Part shown: in pieces, positions 55,402-63,482 of the stretch
Position numbering within the stretch: the stretch's first letter is position 1
Layout of the letters: every line of letters starts with the position of its first letter
Assembly (NCBI GenBank): GCA_002083825.1
Contig: DAZV01000041.1
Location: 23,253-87,252, forward strand
Direction of reading: 5' to 3'
From: Candidatus Sericytochromatia bacterium S15B-MN24 CBMW_12
GTDB lineage: Bacteria; Cyanobacteriota; Sericytochromatia; S15B-MN24; UBA4093
Length of the DNA: 64,000 bases
Made by a program: the position numbers and the translations under genes
The notes under the pieces: generated by a model
The model's input: only the letters and a program-made list of their open reading frames with translations
Told to the model about the DNA's origin: nothing
Database searches by the model: none

Positions 55402-58400
55402 ATGGAAGCTACCGCCAGCCGGTTCCCGGCCGACCGCAAAGATGCGGTTTCGCCCTACCAGACGCGCCACAAGGTCCGCTTCGTCACGGCCGCTTCGCTC
55501 TTCGACGGACACGACGCCTCCATCAACATCATGCGCCGGATCCTTCAAGCGACGGGCGTCGAGGTCATTCACCTCGGCCATAACCGGAGCGTGGCGGAGA
55601 TCGTGGATACCGCGATCCAGGAGGACGCGCAAGGAATCGCGCTGAGCTCGTACCAGGGCGGCCACATCGAGTACTTCAAGTACATGATCGACCTTCTCAG
55701 GGAACGCGGTGCCGGCCATATCAAGGTCTTCGGCGGCGGGGGCGGCGTGATCGTCCCCTCGGAAATCGCCGAGCTGGAAGCCTACGGCATCAGTCGGCTT
55801 TTTTCGCCCGAGGACGGCCGAAAACTCGGCCTCCAGGGCATGATCGACGTCATGGTCGAGGCCTGCGATATCGACCTCGCCGAGCAACTTCCCGCCACCG
55901 GCACCGAAGTGCAGGTCGGAGAGTGGGGGGCGATCGCCCGTCTCATCACCCTCGCCGAGGCCGAACATCGCCATGACGACTTCCGCGTCAGGGACCTGCT
56001 CCACAAGATCCAAGAGAACGCTCAGGATCGCTCCGTACCGGTCCTCGGCATCACCGGCACCGGCGGCGCCGGCAAGTCCAGCCTGACGGACGAGTTGGTG
56101 CGCCGCTTTCTCGCCGACTTCCCGGAAAAGTCGGTCGCCATCCTGTCGGTGGATCCCAGCAAGCGCAAGACCGGGGGCGCGCTCCTGGGCGATCGCATCC
56201 GCATGAACGCCATCTACGACCCCCGCGTCTACATGCGCAGCCTGGCCACCCGGGCCGCCCACATCGCCACCAGCAAGGCCCTGCTCGACGCTATCGCCAT
56301 CGTCAAGACCGCCGGCTACGACCTCGTCATCGTCGAGACCGCCGGCATCGGCCAGTCCGACTCCGCCATCGTCGACATGGTCGACACCTCCCTCTACGTC
56401 ATGACCTCCGAGTTCGGCGCCGCCACCCAGCTCGAGAAGATCGACATGATCGACTACGCCGACATGGTGGCCATCAACAAGTTCGACAAGCGCGGAGCCG
56501 AGGACGCCCTGCGCGACGTCCGCAAACAGTACCAGCGCGCCCACCACCGATTCCAGGACGCCGTCGAGTCGATGCCCGTCTACGGAACCGTCGCCAGTCA
56601 ATTCAACGACGCCGGCACCAACTGGCTCTACGTCAACCTGATCGACCGAATCGCCGCCAAGTGCGATCTCGACTGGAAGTCCGGCCTCGACGTCACCCTG
56701 AAGGAATCCCGCAAGCAAGCCGTGATTCCGCCGGAACGCTCGCGCTACCTCGCCGAGATTGCCGACGCCGTCCAGGGCTACAAGAAACGCACCCACGAGC
56801 AGGCCGAGCGCGCCCGGGATGCTTACGGCTTCCATCGCTCGCTCGCAGCCCTGGGGGACGCCGTTCCCGCGATGGCCGCCCTCTACGACCAGGCCGCGCT
56901 CACCGACGACGCGCTCGATCCCGTCATCCGCCTCCTGCGCCAGCGCTACCAGCAGTCCCTGCTCGACCTCGACGGGACGTCGCTGCGCCTTCTGCAGGGC
57001 TGGAACGACACCCGCGAGGCCTACGCCAAGCCCGTCCATTCCTACACGGTTCGCGGCAAGGAAATTCGGGTCACCAACGTCACCGAATCCCTCTCGCACC
57101 TGATGATCCCCAAGATCGCCCTCCCCAGGTACCGGGACTGGGGCGACGTGCTGGCGTGGCTCCTGCTGGAAAACGTCCCCGGATGCTACCCCTACACCGC
57201 CGGTGTCTTCGAGTTCAAGCGCCAGGGCGAGGATCCCACCCGCATGTTCGCCGGCGAGGGCACTCCCGAGCGCACCAACAAGCGCTTTCACTACGTCTCG
57301 AAGGGCCAGCCCGCCGTCCGCCTGTCGACGGCCTTCGACTCGGTGACCCTCTACGGCGAGGATCCGGATCGGCGCCCCGACATCTACGGCAAAATCGGCA
57401 ACTCGGGCGTCAGCGTCTGCACGCTCGATGACGCCAAGAAGCTCTACTCCGGCTTCGACCTCTGTTCATCCAGCACCTCGGTCTCCAAGACCATCAACGG
57501 GCCGGCGCCCATGCTCCTGGCCTTCTTCCTCAACGCCGCCATCGACCAGCAGGTCGAGAAGCACCTGAGGGACAACGGCCTTTGGGAGGCTGCCGAGGCC
57601 AAGATCGAGGCCTACTTCCGCGAGCGCGGCATGGTGCGCCCCGCGTATCTGGGGGTGGACGTTCCCGAGGGCGAGCGGCTCCTGGGTCTGCGCACCCTGG
57701 GCGTGACCGGAGACATGCTGGTTTCGGCCGATACCTACGCCCGGATCAAGGCCGACACGCTCCGCTCCGTTCGCGGCACGGTTCAGGCCGACATCCTCAA
57801 GGAGGATCAGGCCCAGAACACCTGCATCTTCTCGACCGAGTTCGCCCTGCGCATGATGGGGGACATCCAGCAGTTCTTCATCGAGCAGGGAGTGCGCAAC
57901 TACTACTCGGTTTCCATCTCGGGCTACCACATCGCCGAGGCGGGAGCCAATCCCATCAGCCAACTGGCCTTCACCCTGGCCAACGGCTTCACCTTCGTCG
58001 AGTACTACCTGAGCCGCGGCATGGCGATCGACGACTTCGCGCCCAACCTGAGCTTCTTCTTCTCGAACGGGATCGATCCCGAGTACGCGGTGATCGGGCG
58101 GGTGGCCCGCCGCATCTGGGCCACCGCGATGAAGGACAAGTTCAAGGGCAACGATCGCAGCCAGAAGCTCAAGTACCATATCCAGACGTCGGGCCGCAGC
58201 TTGCATGCCCAGGAAATCGACTTTAACGATATCCGCACGACCCTGCAAGCGCTCTACGCCATCTACGACAACTGCAACTCCCTGCATACCAACGCTTACG
58301 ACGAGGCCATCACCACTCCCACCGAGGACTCGGTGCGTCGGGCCATGGCGATTCAGCTCATCATCAACCGGGAGCTGGGCCTCGCCAAGAACGAAAATCC

Positions 58401-58875
58401 CCTGCAGGGGGCGTTCATCATCGAGGAGTTGACCGAACTGGTCGAAGAAGCGGTGCTGGCCGAGTTCCGGCGCCTCTCGGACCGCGGCGGCGTGCTCGGT
58501 GCCATGGAAACCATGTACCAGCGCAGCAAGATTCAAGAGGAATCGCTCCACTACGAGCACCTCAAGCATTCCGGCGAACTCCCGATCATCGGGGTCAACA
58601 CCTTCCTCCGGGAAGGCGGCCACGACGCCACGCCTGGCGAGATCGAGCTGATGCGCTCGACCGAAGCCGAGAAGCAGCAGCAAATCGTCAACCTGGAAGC
58701 CTTCAAGCGGCGCAACGCCGACAAGGCCGAGCAGGCCCTGTCACGGCTTCAGCAGACGGCCACCTCGGGCGGGAACGTCTTCGCGGAGCTGATGGAGACC
58801 GCCAAGGTTTGCTCGCTCGGGCAGATCAGCCGCGCGCTCTACGAGGTGGGGGGCCGCTACCGCCGCTCGATGTAA
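55402..58875 (+). CDS. icmF: IcmF: fused isobutyryl-CoA-type mutase (B12 domain + MeaI GTPase + mutase)
   Basis: A 1157-residue natural fusion that rearranges branched acyl-CoA (isobutyryl-CoA/n-butyryl-CoA type). The N-terminal B12 domain has DGHDAS (His37). A GTPase domain starts near residue 215 ([13 protein letters not shown]) with LLGDRIRMN and NKFDKR. The C-terminal mutase domain carries NTC in AQNTCIF: the residue that in methylmalonyl-CoA mutase is a carboxylate-binding Arg is Gln here (near 805), as in isobutyryl-CoA mutases. [11 protein letters not shown] and the ARRIW region follow. The ATG at 55402 follows TACGGAGATACC. It brings its own chaperone, unlike the split mutase nearby. 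Confidence 0.95.
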   Translation: MEATASRFPADRKDAVSPYQTRHKVRFVTAASLFDGHDASINIMRRILQATGVEVIHLGHNRSVAEIVDTAIQEDAQGIALSSYQGGHIEYFKYMIDLLRERGAGHIKVFGGGGGVIVPSEIAELEAYGISRLFSPEDGRKLGLQGMIDVMVEACDIDLAEQLPATGTEVQVGEWGAIARLITLAEAEHRHDDFRVRDLLHKIQENAQDRSVPVLGITGTGGAGKSSLTDELVRRFLADFPEKSVAILSVDPSKRKTGGALLGDRIRMNAIYDPRVYMRSLATRAAHIATSKALLDAIAIVKTAGYDLVIVETAGIGQSDSAIVDMVDTSLYVMTSEFGAATQLEKIDMIDYADMVAINKFDKRGAEDALRDVRKQYQRAHHRFQDAVESMPVYGTVASQFNDAGTNWLYVNLIDRIAAKCDLDWKSGLDVTLKESRKQAVIPPERSRYLAEIADAVQGYKKRTHEQAERARDAYGFHRSLAALGDAVPAMAALYDQAALTDDALDPVIRLLRQRYQQSLLDLDGTSLRLLQGWNDTREAYAKPVHSYTVRGKEIRVTNVTESLSHLMIPKIALPRYRDWGDVLAWLLLENVPGCYPYTAGVFEFKRQGEDPTRMFAGEGTPERTNKRFHYVSKGQPAVRLSTAFDSVTLYGEDPDRRPDIYGKIGNSGVSVCTLDDAKKLYSGFDLCSSSTSVSKTINGPAPMLLAFFLNAAIDQQVEKHLRDNGLWEAAEAKIEAYFRERGMVRPAYLGVDVPEGERLLGLRTLGVTGDMLVSADTYARIKADTLRSVRGTVQADILKEDQAQNTCIFSTEFALRMMGDIQQFFIEQGVRNYYSVSISGYHIAEAGANPISQLAFTLANGFTFVEYYLSRGMAIDDFAPNLSFFFSNGIDPEYAVIGRVARRIWATAMKDKFKGNDRSQKLKYHIQTSGRSLHAQEIDFNDIRTTLQALYAIYDNCNSLHTNAYDEAITTPTEDSVRRAMAIQLIINRELGLAKNENPLQGAFIIEELTELVEEAVLAEFRRLSDRGGVLGAMETMYQRSKIQEESLHYEHLKHSGELPIIGVNTFLREGGHDATPGEIELMRSTEAEKQQQIVNLEAFKRRNADKAEQALSRLQQTATSGGNVFAELMETAKVCSLGQISRALYEVGGRYRRSM

Positions 58876-58886
58876 CCCCATGCTGC

Positions 58887-58922
58887 GAGGCCCTCTGTTC
58901 GGCAAGCCGAACGGGGGGCCTC
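58887..58922. terminator. Hairpin between convergent IcmF and TPR genes
   Basis: GAGGCCC pairs with GGGCCTC, and inside it GTTCGGC pairs with GCCGAAC around an AA loop. It fills the gap between the two convergent genes and could end both transcripts, though the T runs are short. Confidence 0.7.
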
Positions 58923-58929
58923 TTGGCGT

Positions 58930-60111
58930 CTAACGGTCAGGACGCTTGAAAAGGCCTTTCAGGCCATCGGGCAAGAGGTCGCCGGTGGCTTTGAGCAGCT
59001 TGCGTCCGACGCTCTGCTTGCTATCGGGAGGCTGAGCCGGGTCTTTTTTTTCGGGGAGCTTGCCGGTATTCGAGGAGACCCAGCCGTCGCGCTTGGAGGA
59101 ACCGGGGGCCCAAGGGACGAGCGAGGGGTCCAGGGGACGGGTGCCGCGATTCAGGGTTTCAGGAGGCTTGAACTCGGTTTCGACCGGCTCGAATTCGGAT
59201 TCGACCGGGGGATCGTCGGGCGAGGCTTCCGAGAGGTCGAACTGGGCGAAATGGGCGTCGATTCGGGCGATCGCCTCGGTGGCTTCCTGCTGGCAAGCGG
59301 GGTCGAGGGCGACCGCTTGATAGTAGCGATGGGCCTTCCTCAGCCATTTCCGGCGCTCGTAGATCCGGGCGGCCTCCAGGTAACACGGACCGTACGTCGG
59401 ATGGGCCTGGATGGACGTCTCGAAGGCCTTGAGCGACTGGTCGAAATCCGAGATGGCCTCGAAGGCCTGTCCCAGGCGTTCGAAGACGGGACCGTCCGGG
59501 GTTTCGCGCTCCATGGCGCGACAGTACTCGACGACGGCCTGACGATAGTCCTCCTGGGCGAAGGCCATGTCCCCCCGCAGGAGGATCCCCGGAACGTAGT
59601 CGGGCTCCCGCTGCAAGAGGTAGTGCAACTGGGTGTTGGCTCGGGGGACGTTTCCCGCGTTCAGCAGCGTGACGGCGAGATGGAACCTTGCGGAGGTGCT
59701 CGTATGATCGCGGAGCAGGGCTTGCTCATACGACAGAACGGCCTCCTCGAGGCGGCCTTGAGCCGAATAGACGTGTCCGAGCATGAGGCAGGGCTCCGGA
59801 TCCCGGGCCTCACGACGGAGGGCCTCTTTGTAGGCTGCCTCGGCTGGCGCGAGCTTGGCCTGGAGTTTCAGTGCCTCGCCGAGGAGCAGGTAGGCCTCAC
59901 CCGACCTCCTGATTTGAAGCGCCTGGAGCAGGCTGCGTTCGGCTTCCGGAGCGCGCTTGGTTTTCAGGTAGAGGCGACCGAGCAGGATGAGGGCTTGGCC
60001 GCGCACGGCCGGTTCCCCCGTCACCTGGCTCAGGCGGGCCTCGGCTCCAGGGAAATCTCCCGCTTCGAAGAGGCGGAGGCCACTGTCGAAGTCATCCTCA
60101 TCGCGCGCCAT
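58930..60111 (-). CDS. TPR repeat protein (393 aa), paralog of the protein at 28234-29424
   Basis: About seven to eight tetratricopeptide repeats cover residues 5-280 (AERSLLQALQIRRSGEAYLLLG, AVLSYEQALLRDHTSTSARFHLA). A Glu/Pro-rich linker follows, then a basic amphipathic end (LLPDGLKGLFKRPDR). Order, length and the basic tail match the other TPR protein in the window. Such proteins organise complexes; no partner is evident. Convergent with IcmF and divergent from the sensor kinase. Confidence 0.8.
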   Translation of the reverse strand: MARDEDDFDSGLRLFEAGDFPGAEARLSQVTGEPAVRGQALILLGRLYLKTKRAPEAERSLLQALQIRRSGEAYLLLGEALKLQAKLAPAEAAYKEALRREARDPEPCLMLGHVYSAQGRLEEAVLSYEQALLRDHTSTSARFHLAVTLLNAGNVPRANTQLHYLLQREPDYVPGILLRGDMAFAQEDYRQAVVEYCRAMERETPDGPVFERLGQAFEAISDFDQSLKAFETSIQAHPTYGPCYLEAARIYERRKWLRKAHRYYQAVALDPACQQEATEAIARIDAHFAQFDLSEASPDDPPVESEFEPVETEFKPPETLNRGTRPLDPSLVPWAPGSSKRDGWVSSNTGKLPEKKDPAQPPDSKQSVGRKLLKATGDLLPDGLKGLFKRPDR

Positions 60112-60391
60112 AGAATTGAACCCTCCCTATCGATGATATACCCGAATGCTGGGATGGGGTTCGCTTTCAGGCATGACGCGTCGGTGAGACGCCCGCAAAC
60201 AGCCGCGGCGACGAAGATTAGGAGCGGCTTACAAATGGGGACGCGGCGGCCCCTTTTGGGTCGCCATGGGGCCTCAGACCCTGCGATGGTTTTTTTGATA
60301 TGATCCGTGCCGGGAATGCCGCACCGATCGCTGACTCATGCGGCGAGACATTCCCTTTCATAGGCTGAATGGCTTTCTCGGGGAGGCTGGC

Positions 60392-60481
60392 ATGAACCCC
60401 ACGTCGACGGAACTCATTCCTTGCGGCGGGATGGGCGACCTCGGGGATCCCCGGCTCGCCATGGGGGCCCCCCATGGGTAG
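60392..60481 (+). CDS. Leader ORF (29 aa) overlapping the sensor kinase start
   Basis: A 29-codon frame from ATG 60392, with GGGGAGGC seven bases ahead, ends in a TAG that overlaps the kinase ATG by eight bases. The kinase has no strong ribosome site of its own. This repeats the pattern at 34251 and suggests translational coupling. The peptide is Gly/Pro-rich and unlike any family I recognise. Confidence 0.5.
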   Translation: MNPTSTELIPCGGMGDLGDPRLAMGAPHG

Positions 60482-61910
60482 GCAACCCCCTGCCGAGGGA
60501 TTCCTGATCGTCGGGAGCCTCGTCGCGGGGACCTTCTTTGCCCTCATGACCGGCATCGGACTTTGGATCCTCCGGCAATCGGCCTTGGGACAGCTCACGC
60601 TGTCGCATGCCGAGGCGATCGTCGGCTTGGTCGTCCTGGGGACTTTGGGTTTGGTCCTGAGCGGGCTCAACTACGCTTCGAGGAAGCCGATCGTCGAATT
60701 CGAGCAGCGCGAGCAAGCACGCGCGGCAAGACTGGAAGCAGGCACCATTACCGTCTCGCACGACATCACCGAGTGCAAGCACGTTGAAGAGGCCCTACGT
60801 GCGTGCGAGGCTATTCTGGAGGCGGTACCCGACGCCAATATCCTCGTCAATCGGCAAGGCGCCATCGTGAAGGTCAACTCTCAGGCCGAGAAAATGTTCG
60901 GCTACAGCCGGGGGGAACTCGTCGGGATGTCCCTCGAGCAACTCATGCCCGAGCGCTTCCGCACGGTGCATGTCGCCCACCGCGATCGCTATCATGCCGC
61001 CCCCTACACTCGCCCGATTGGCATTGGGCTCGATCTCTTCGCCTTGCGCAAGGACGGTAGCGAGGTTCCCGTCGAGATCAGCCTCAGCCCCATGGACACT
61101 CCTGACGGCCTGATCATCATTGCCTCCATCCGGGACATCACCGAGCGCAAGCGCGCTTTGGGAGAGATCATTCAACGCACCGCCGAACTCCAGAAGAGCC
61201 AGGAGCTGAACCGGCTCAAGGATCATTTCTTGTCTTCGCTCTCCCACGAGATGAAGACCCCGCTCTCCTTGATCTGCGGCTACGCAGAGCTGTTGGAGGA
61301 AAAGTACCCCCATGAGGTCGCCCTGGATGGCCTCATGGATGGCATCCGCAGGCTCAACGAGCATATCTCGAGCATGCTCGACCATAGCGCCCTGGTCTCC
61401 GGCTCGCTGCCCCTCTACAAAACCGAGGTCAATCTCGCCGAATTGATCCCGATCGTCCATGCCGCCGTCGAGGAGGACCTTCGTTTCAAAAACCTTCACT
61501 TCATCACCGAGGTGGACCCCGAGACCCCGCCAATCCAAGCCGATCCCCGGCGAATCAGCCAGATGATCCGAGAACTGATTAGCAACGCCATCAAGTTCAC
61601 CCCGGAAGGCGGAACGCTCGGAATCCTTTGCTGTCCCGGGCATGACATGATCCGGATCGAGGTCTGGGATACCGGAGCTGGGATCCCAAAGCCGGATCAG
61701 AGCCGAATCTGGGAGGCCTTCACCCAACTGGACGTCGGAGACGCCCTGAGGAAGGGAGGGCTGGGGTTGGGGCTCACCATCGTCAAAGGACTTGCCGAGC
61801 TTCACGGAGGCTACGTGGAACTCGAGAGCGAGCTCGGGAAGGGTAGCCACTTCCGGGTCTACCTGCCGATCGATGATGCCTCGAATGTTCCGGGCCATGC
61901 CGAACGGTGA
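60474..61910 (+). CDS. Membrane-bound PAS sensor histidine kinase
   Basis: A 478-residue two-component sensor. Two transmembrane helices (about residues 10-30 and 45-63) with almost no outside loop are followed by a PAS domain (about 105-225, with AILEAVPDANILVN and GYSRGELVG), a HisKA helix with the phospho-acceptor in SLSHEMKTPL, and a HATPase domain (N box ELISNAIKFTP, G1 DTGAGIP, G2 GLGLGLTI). No response regulator is encoded next to it, so it is an orphan. Input is probably sensed in the membrane or cytoplasm by PAS. Its stop is 22 bases from the start of the structured RNA repeat. Confidence 0.93.
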   Translation: MGRQPPAEGFLIVGSLVAGTFFALMTGIGLWILRQSALGQLTLSHAEAIVGLVVLGTLGLVLSGLNYASRKPIVEFEQREQARAARLEAGTITVSHDITECKHVEEALRACEAILEAVPDANILVNRQGAIVKVNSQAEKMFGYSRGELVGMSLEQLMPERFRTVHVAHRDRYHAAPYTRPIGIGLDLFALRKDGSEVPVEISLSPMDTPDGLIIIASIRDITERKRALGEIIQRTAELQKSQELNRLKDHFLSSLSHEMKTPLSLICGYAELLEEKYPHEVALDGLMDGIRRLNEHISSMLDHSALVSGSLPLYKTEVNLAELIPIVHAAVEEDLRFKNLHFITEVDPETPPIQADPRRISQMIRELISNAIKFTPEGGTLGILCCPGHDMIRIEVWDTGAGIPKPDQSRIWEAFTQLDVGDALRKGGLGLGLTIVKGLAELHGGYVELESELGKGSHFRVYLPIDDASNVPGHAER

Positions 61911-61933
61911 TTCCTTCCGCGAGCCTTCTGAGA

Positions 61934-61947
61934 AACAGGATCCTGTT
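61934..61947. promoter_or_regulatory. Perfect palindrome at the left edge of the repeat
   Basis: AACAGGATCCTGTT is its own reverse complement. In copy 2 it is AACGGGATCCTGTT, with one base changed. It marks the repeat boundary and could be an operator or a mobility end. Confidence 0.55.
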
Positions 61948-61978
61948 AATCTATATTTCTTCAGATTTTAAATAAAGC

Positions 61979-62007
61979 TTGTACTTTCAGCTGAGTTGCA
62001 GTAAGAT
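61979..62007 (+). promoter_or_regulatory. Candidate promoter of the structured RNA, copy 1
   Basis: TTGTAC (61979-61984) and TAAGAT (62002-62007) are separated by 17 bases inside an AT-rich island in otherwise GC-rich DNA. Both boxes are the same in copy 2 (63529-63557). The boxes are weak matches, and a CAGCTGA/TCAGCTG inverted repeat lies across the -10, so the start could be further left. Confidence 0.45.
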
Positions 62008-62013
62008 GGATAC

Positions 62014-62767
62014 ATCAGCTGGTTCTGGAGAGCCAGCACGCCCGAGGGCGCCGCTTCAAGTCCAACCGCCGCGAGGTGGGGCGAGGCGAAGGGGGATCGA
62101 ACATCCGGGGCCTCGGCTTGGGATGGGGTGTCGAAGTCTCGCAAGAGGATTCGGCCGGAGGGCAGGACCGGAAAGATGCCGCGGTGTTTCATGACTCAGG
62201 ACTTGCTGGAGACGGCAGGAAACGGGGAGGGAAATGTCGCAGGGGGCGAAAGCCGCCTGAAGTGGGCCAAGAAGTCCACAGAGGACGTACCGGACGCGTG
62301 AGTGTCCTGCGCTGCAAGCGCACCGATGGAGTGACATCGGAAGGCCCCTCGACGCTGGTAGGGAGAGGGCTTTGCAAGAGGCCGTCGACTCGCTGGTGAG
62401 ATGAACGGGTATCCGATCCGCAAGGATGGGGGAAGCGGTTGGAAACAACCGATGGCTTGGTCGGAAGCGGCCCAGCTGGGACCTGGAAACAGGGAAGTCT
62501 CGTTCATTGGTCTCGCTTTTCCAGAGGTGAGCACGGTCGCACCCCGTCGAGAGTGCCACGGGTTCCGAAGCAGGTCTGAAAAGGCCGACGCCGGGATTCG
62601 GTAGGGAATGACAATTCCCCGAAACGTAGGTTGAGATACTTGCGAGGAACCTACGGAGGGTGTGGCGACACCCCGTACCTACCGGGTACGCGACCGAAGT
62701 GACGGTTGAGCCGGTTTCCAAGCAGCAAACCCCGCAGAGCGCAAGCTCGGCGGGGATTGGTGTTTTT
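62014..62767 (+). ncRNA. Large structured RNA candidate, copy 1 (about 750 nt, unknown class)
   Basis: No frame here reads like a protein, but the plus strand is dense in hairpins, many closed by GNRA loops: CTC-GCAA-GAG, GGC-GAAA-GCC, ATCC-GCAA-GGAT, CGGTTG-GAAA-CAACCG and CCTG-GAAA-CAGG. Others are TGCGCT-gca-AGCGCA, CCGATG-gagtga-CATCGG, GGGAAT-gaca-ATTCCC, GGGTGT-ggcg-ACACCC and a long-range ATGAACG/CGTTCAT pair that closes a multi-helix junction. It ends in an intrinsic terminator. Differences between the copies tend to keep pairs (GTGGGC/GTCCAC here becomes GTGGGC/GCCCAC in copy 2). Size and GNRA content recall OLE, GOLLD, ROOL or an ORF-less group II intron; I could not match any of them. 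Confidence 0.7.
62730..62767 (+). terminator. Intrinsic terminator of the structured RNA, copy 1
   Basis: CCCCGC (62730-62735) pairs with GCGGGG (62750-62755), and inside it GAGC pairs with GCTC around a GCAA loop. ATTGGTGTTTTT follows. Just beyond, GGGGATCC and GGATCCCC form a further inverted repeat (about 62769-62798). Confidence 0.85.
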
Positions 62768-62890
62768 GGGGGATCCTCGATTCGACCGTGGGATCCCCTG
62801 GCCCTGGCCTCAGGCGGGAGCGCCAATCCGGGGGGAACGGAGAGCGGGTATGGTGGGATCGGACGGGACGACCAAGGAGAGGATCAAGGC

Positions 62891-63145
62891 ATGGGAACGC
62901 CTGATATCGACTTGAACGTGCTTGCCGAGGGCCTGCCTGTGTCCGAGATTGCCGAGGCCGCCGACTTCATCGCCTGGAAGAAAGACCGGCGAAAAGCCCT
63001 GTTGAGCGGGGCGCAGGACTGGCATGAGTCCCTACCGGCTGAGGATGAAGCGATCACCCCCGAAGAAGAGGCTGCGGTGAAAGCTGCCAAGGCGGAGCCT
63101 GGTTCGATTCCGTGGGAGCAAGTGAAGGCGGATCTCGGTCTGTGA
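62891..63145 (+). CDS. Antitoxin of a RelBE-like toxin-antitoxin pair
   Basis: An 84-residue protein. The first half (VLAEGLPVSEIAEAADFIAWKK) looks like a small dimerising helix bundle of RelB/DUF2281 type, and the acidic C-terminal half (ITPEEEAAVKAAKAEPGS followed by IPWEQVKADLGL) is a typical toxin-wrapping tail ending in the common W-x-x-V-K-x-x-L pattern. ATG 62891 is chosen for AAGGAGAGG ahead. The stop overlaps the toxin's GTG (GTGA), a normal arrangement. It lies between two copies of the structured RNA. Confidence 0.82.
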   Translation: MGTPDIDLNVLAEGLPVSEIAEAADFIAWKKDRRKALLSGAQDWHESLPAEDEAITPEEEAAVKAAKAEPGSIPWEQVKADLGL

Positions 63146-63419
63146 CCGCCTGGCGGCTCGAGTTCAAACCGAGCGCGCTCCGGGATCTGACCGAGCTACC
63201 AAAGGATGCCCAAATGGCCATCGGAACGGCCCTCGAAACCCTGTTAGACGAGATGGCCAACCCAGGCGAGACTAGGCGTAGCAACAGGCGATGAAAGGTG
63301 CGGCCAAGGGGGTGTATCGGTTGCGCGCGGGTGACTACCGCGTTCGGTATGCCCGGGATGGCGATCGGCTGGTGGTTTTCGTTCTCTGCGTGGGGCATCG
63401 GCGCGACGTGTACCGATAA
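63142..63419 (+). pseudogene. RelE/ParE-like toxin, frame broken once
   Basis: From GTG 63142 the frame reads WRLEFKPSALRDLTELPKDAQ and stops at 63294. The rest of the toxin is in the next frame: GVYRLRAGDYRVRYARDG and VGHRRDVYR, which ends at 63419. Together they make a normal RelE/ParE of about 90 residues, with the usual Arg/Tyr end. The shift lies between about 63265 and 63290. Either the toxin has been lost or the assembly has a one-base error. The antitoxin next to it is intact. Confidence 0.8.
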
Positions 63420-63482
63420 TCTCGAACGTTGCTCAATCTGACCGCAGTTCGACCCGCCTGGAGAGCTCCCGGCGCGTTGGGA

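Larger units (their letters stand above)
61933..62449 (+). repeat. Long direct repeat, copy 1 (matching part of 63483-64000)
   Basis: From 61933 the sequence is repeated at 63483 with an exact 1550-bp offset at the start. Within the visible overlap of about 515 bases there are roughly ten substitutions and two small indels beyond a short divergent patch near 61953. Copy 1 continues to a terminator at 62767; copy 2 is cut by the window edge. Confidence 0.95.

Noticed and set aside
55264..57291. 675-residue minus-strand frame
   Set aside because: It lies opposite IcmF and has the composition of an antisense frame; no motif.
61979..62194. Plus-strand frame of 71 residues at the start of each RNA copy
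   Set aside because: The two copies differ by indels that shift the frame after about 25 residues (the other copy reads to 107 residues), so the protein is not kept while the hairpins are.
61933..62767. Interpretation as an ordinary group II intron
   Set aside because: I looked for a GTGYG start, an AGC-bearing domain V hairpin with a two-base bulge and a reverse-transcriptase frame and found none of them clearly. It is kept only as an alternative.
62056..62826. A 256-residue open frame on the minus strand across the structured RNA
   Set aside because: It runs against the strand whose folding and terminator are clear, has a Cys/Ser/Pro-rich composition unlike the neighbours and no domain, and the equivalent frames in copy 2 are shortened. 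Long chance frames are common in GC-rich DNA.
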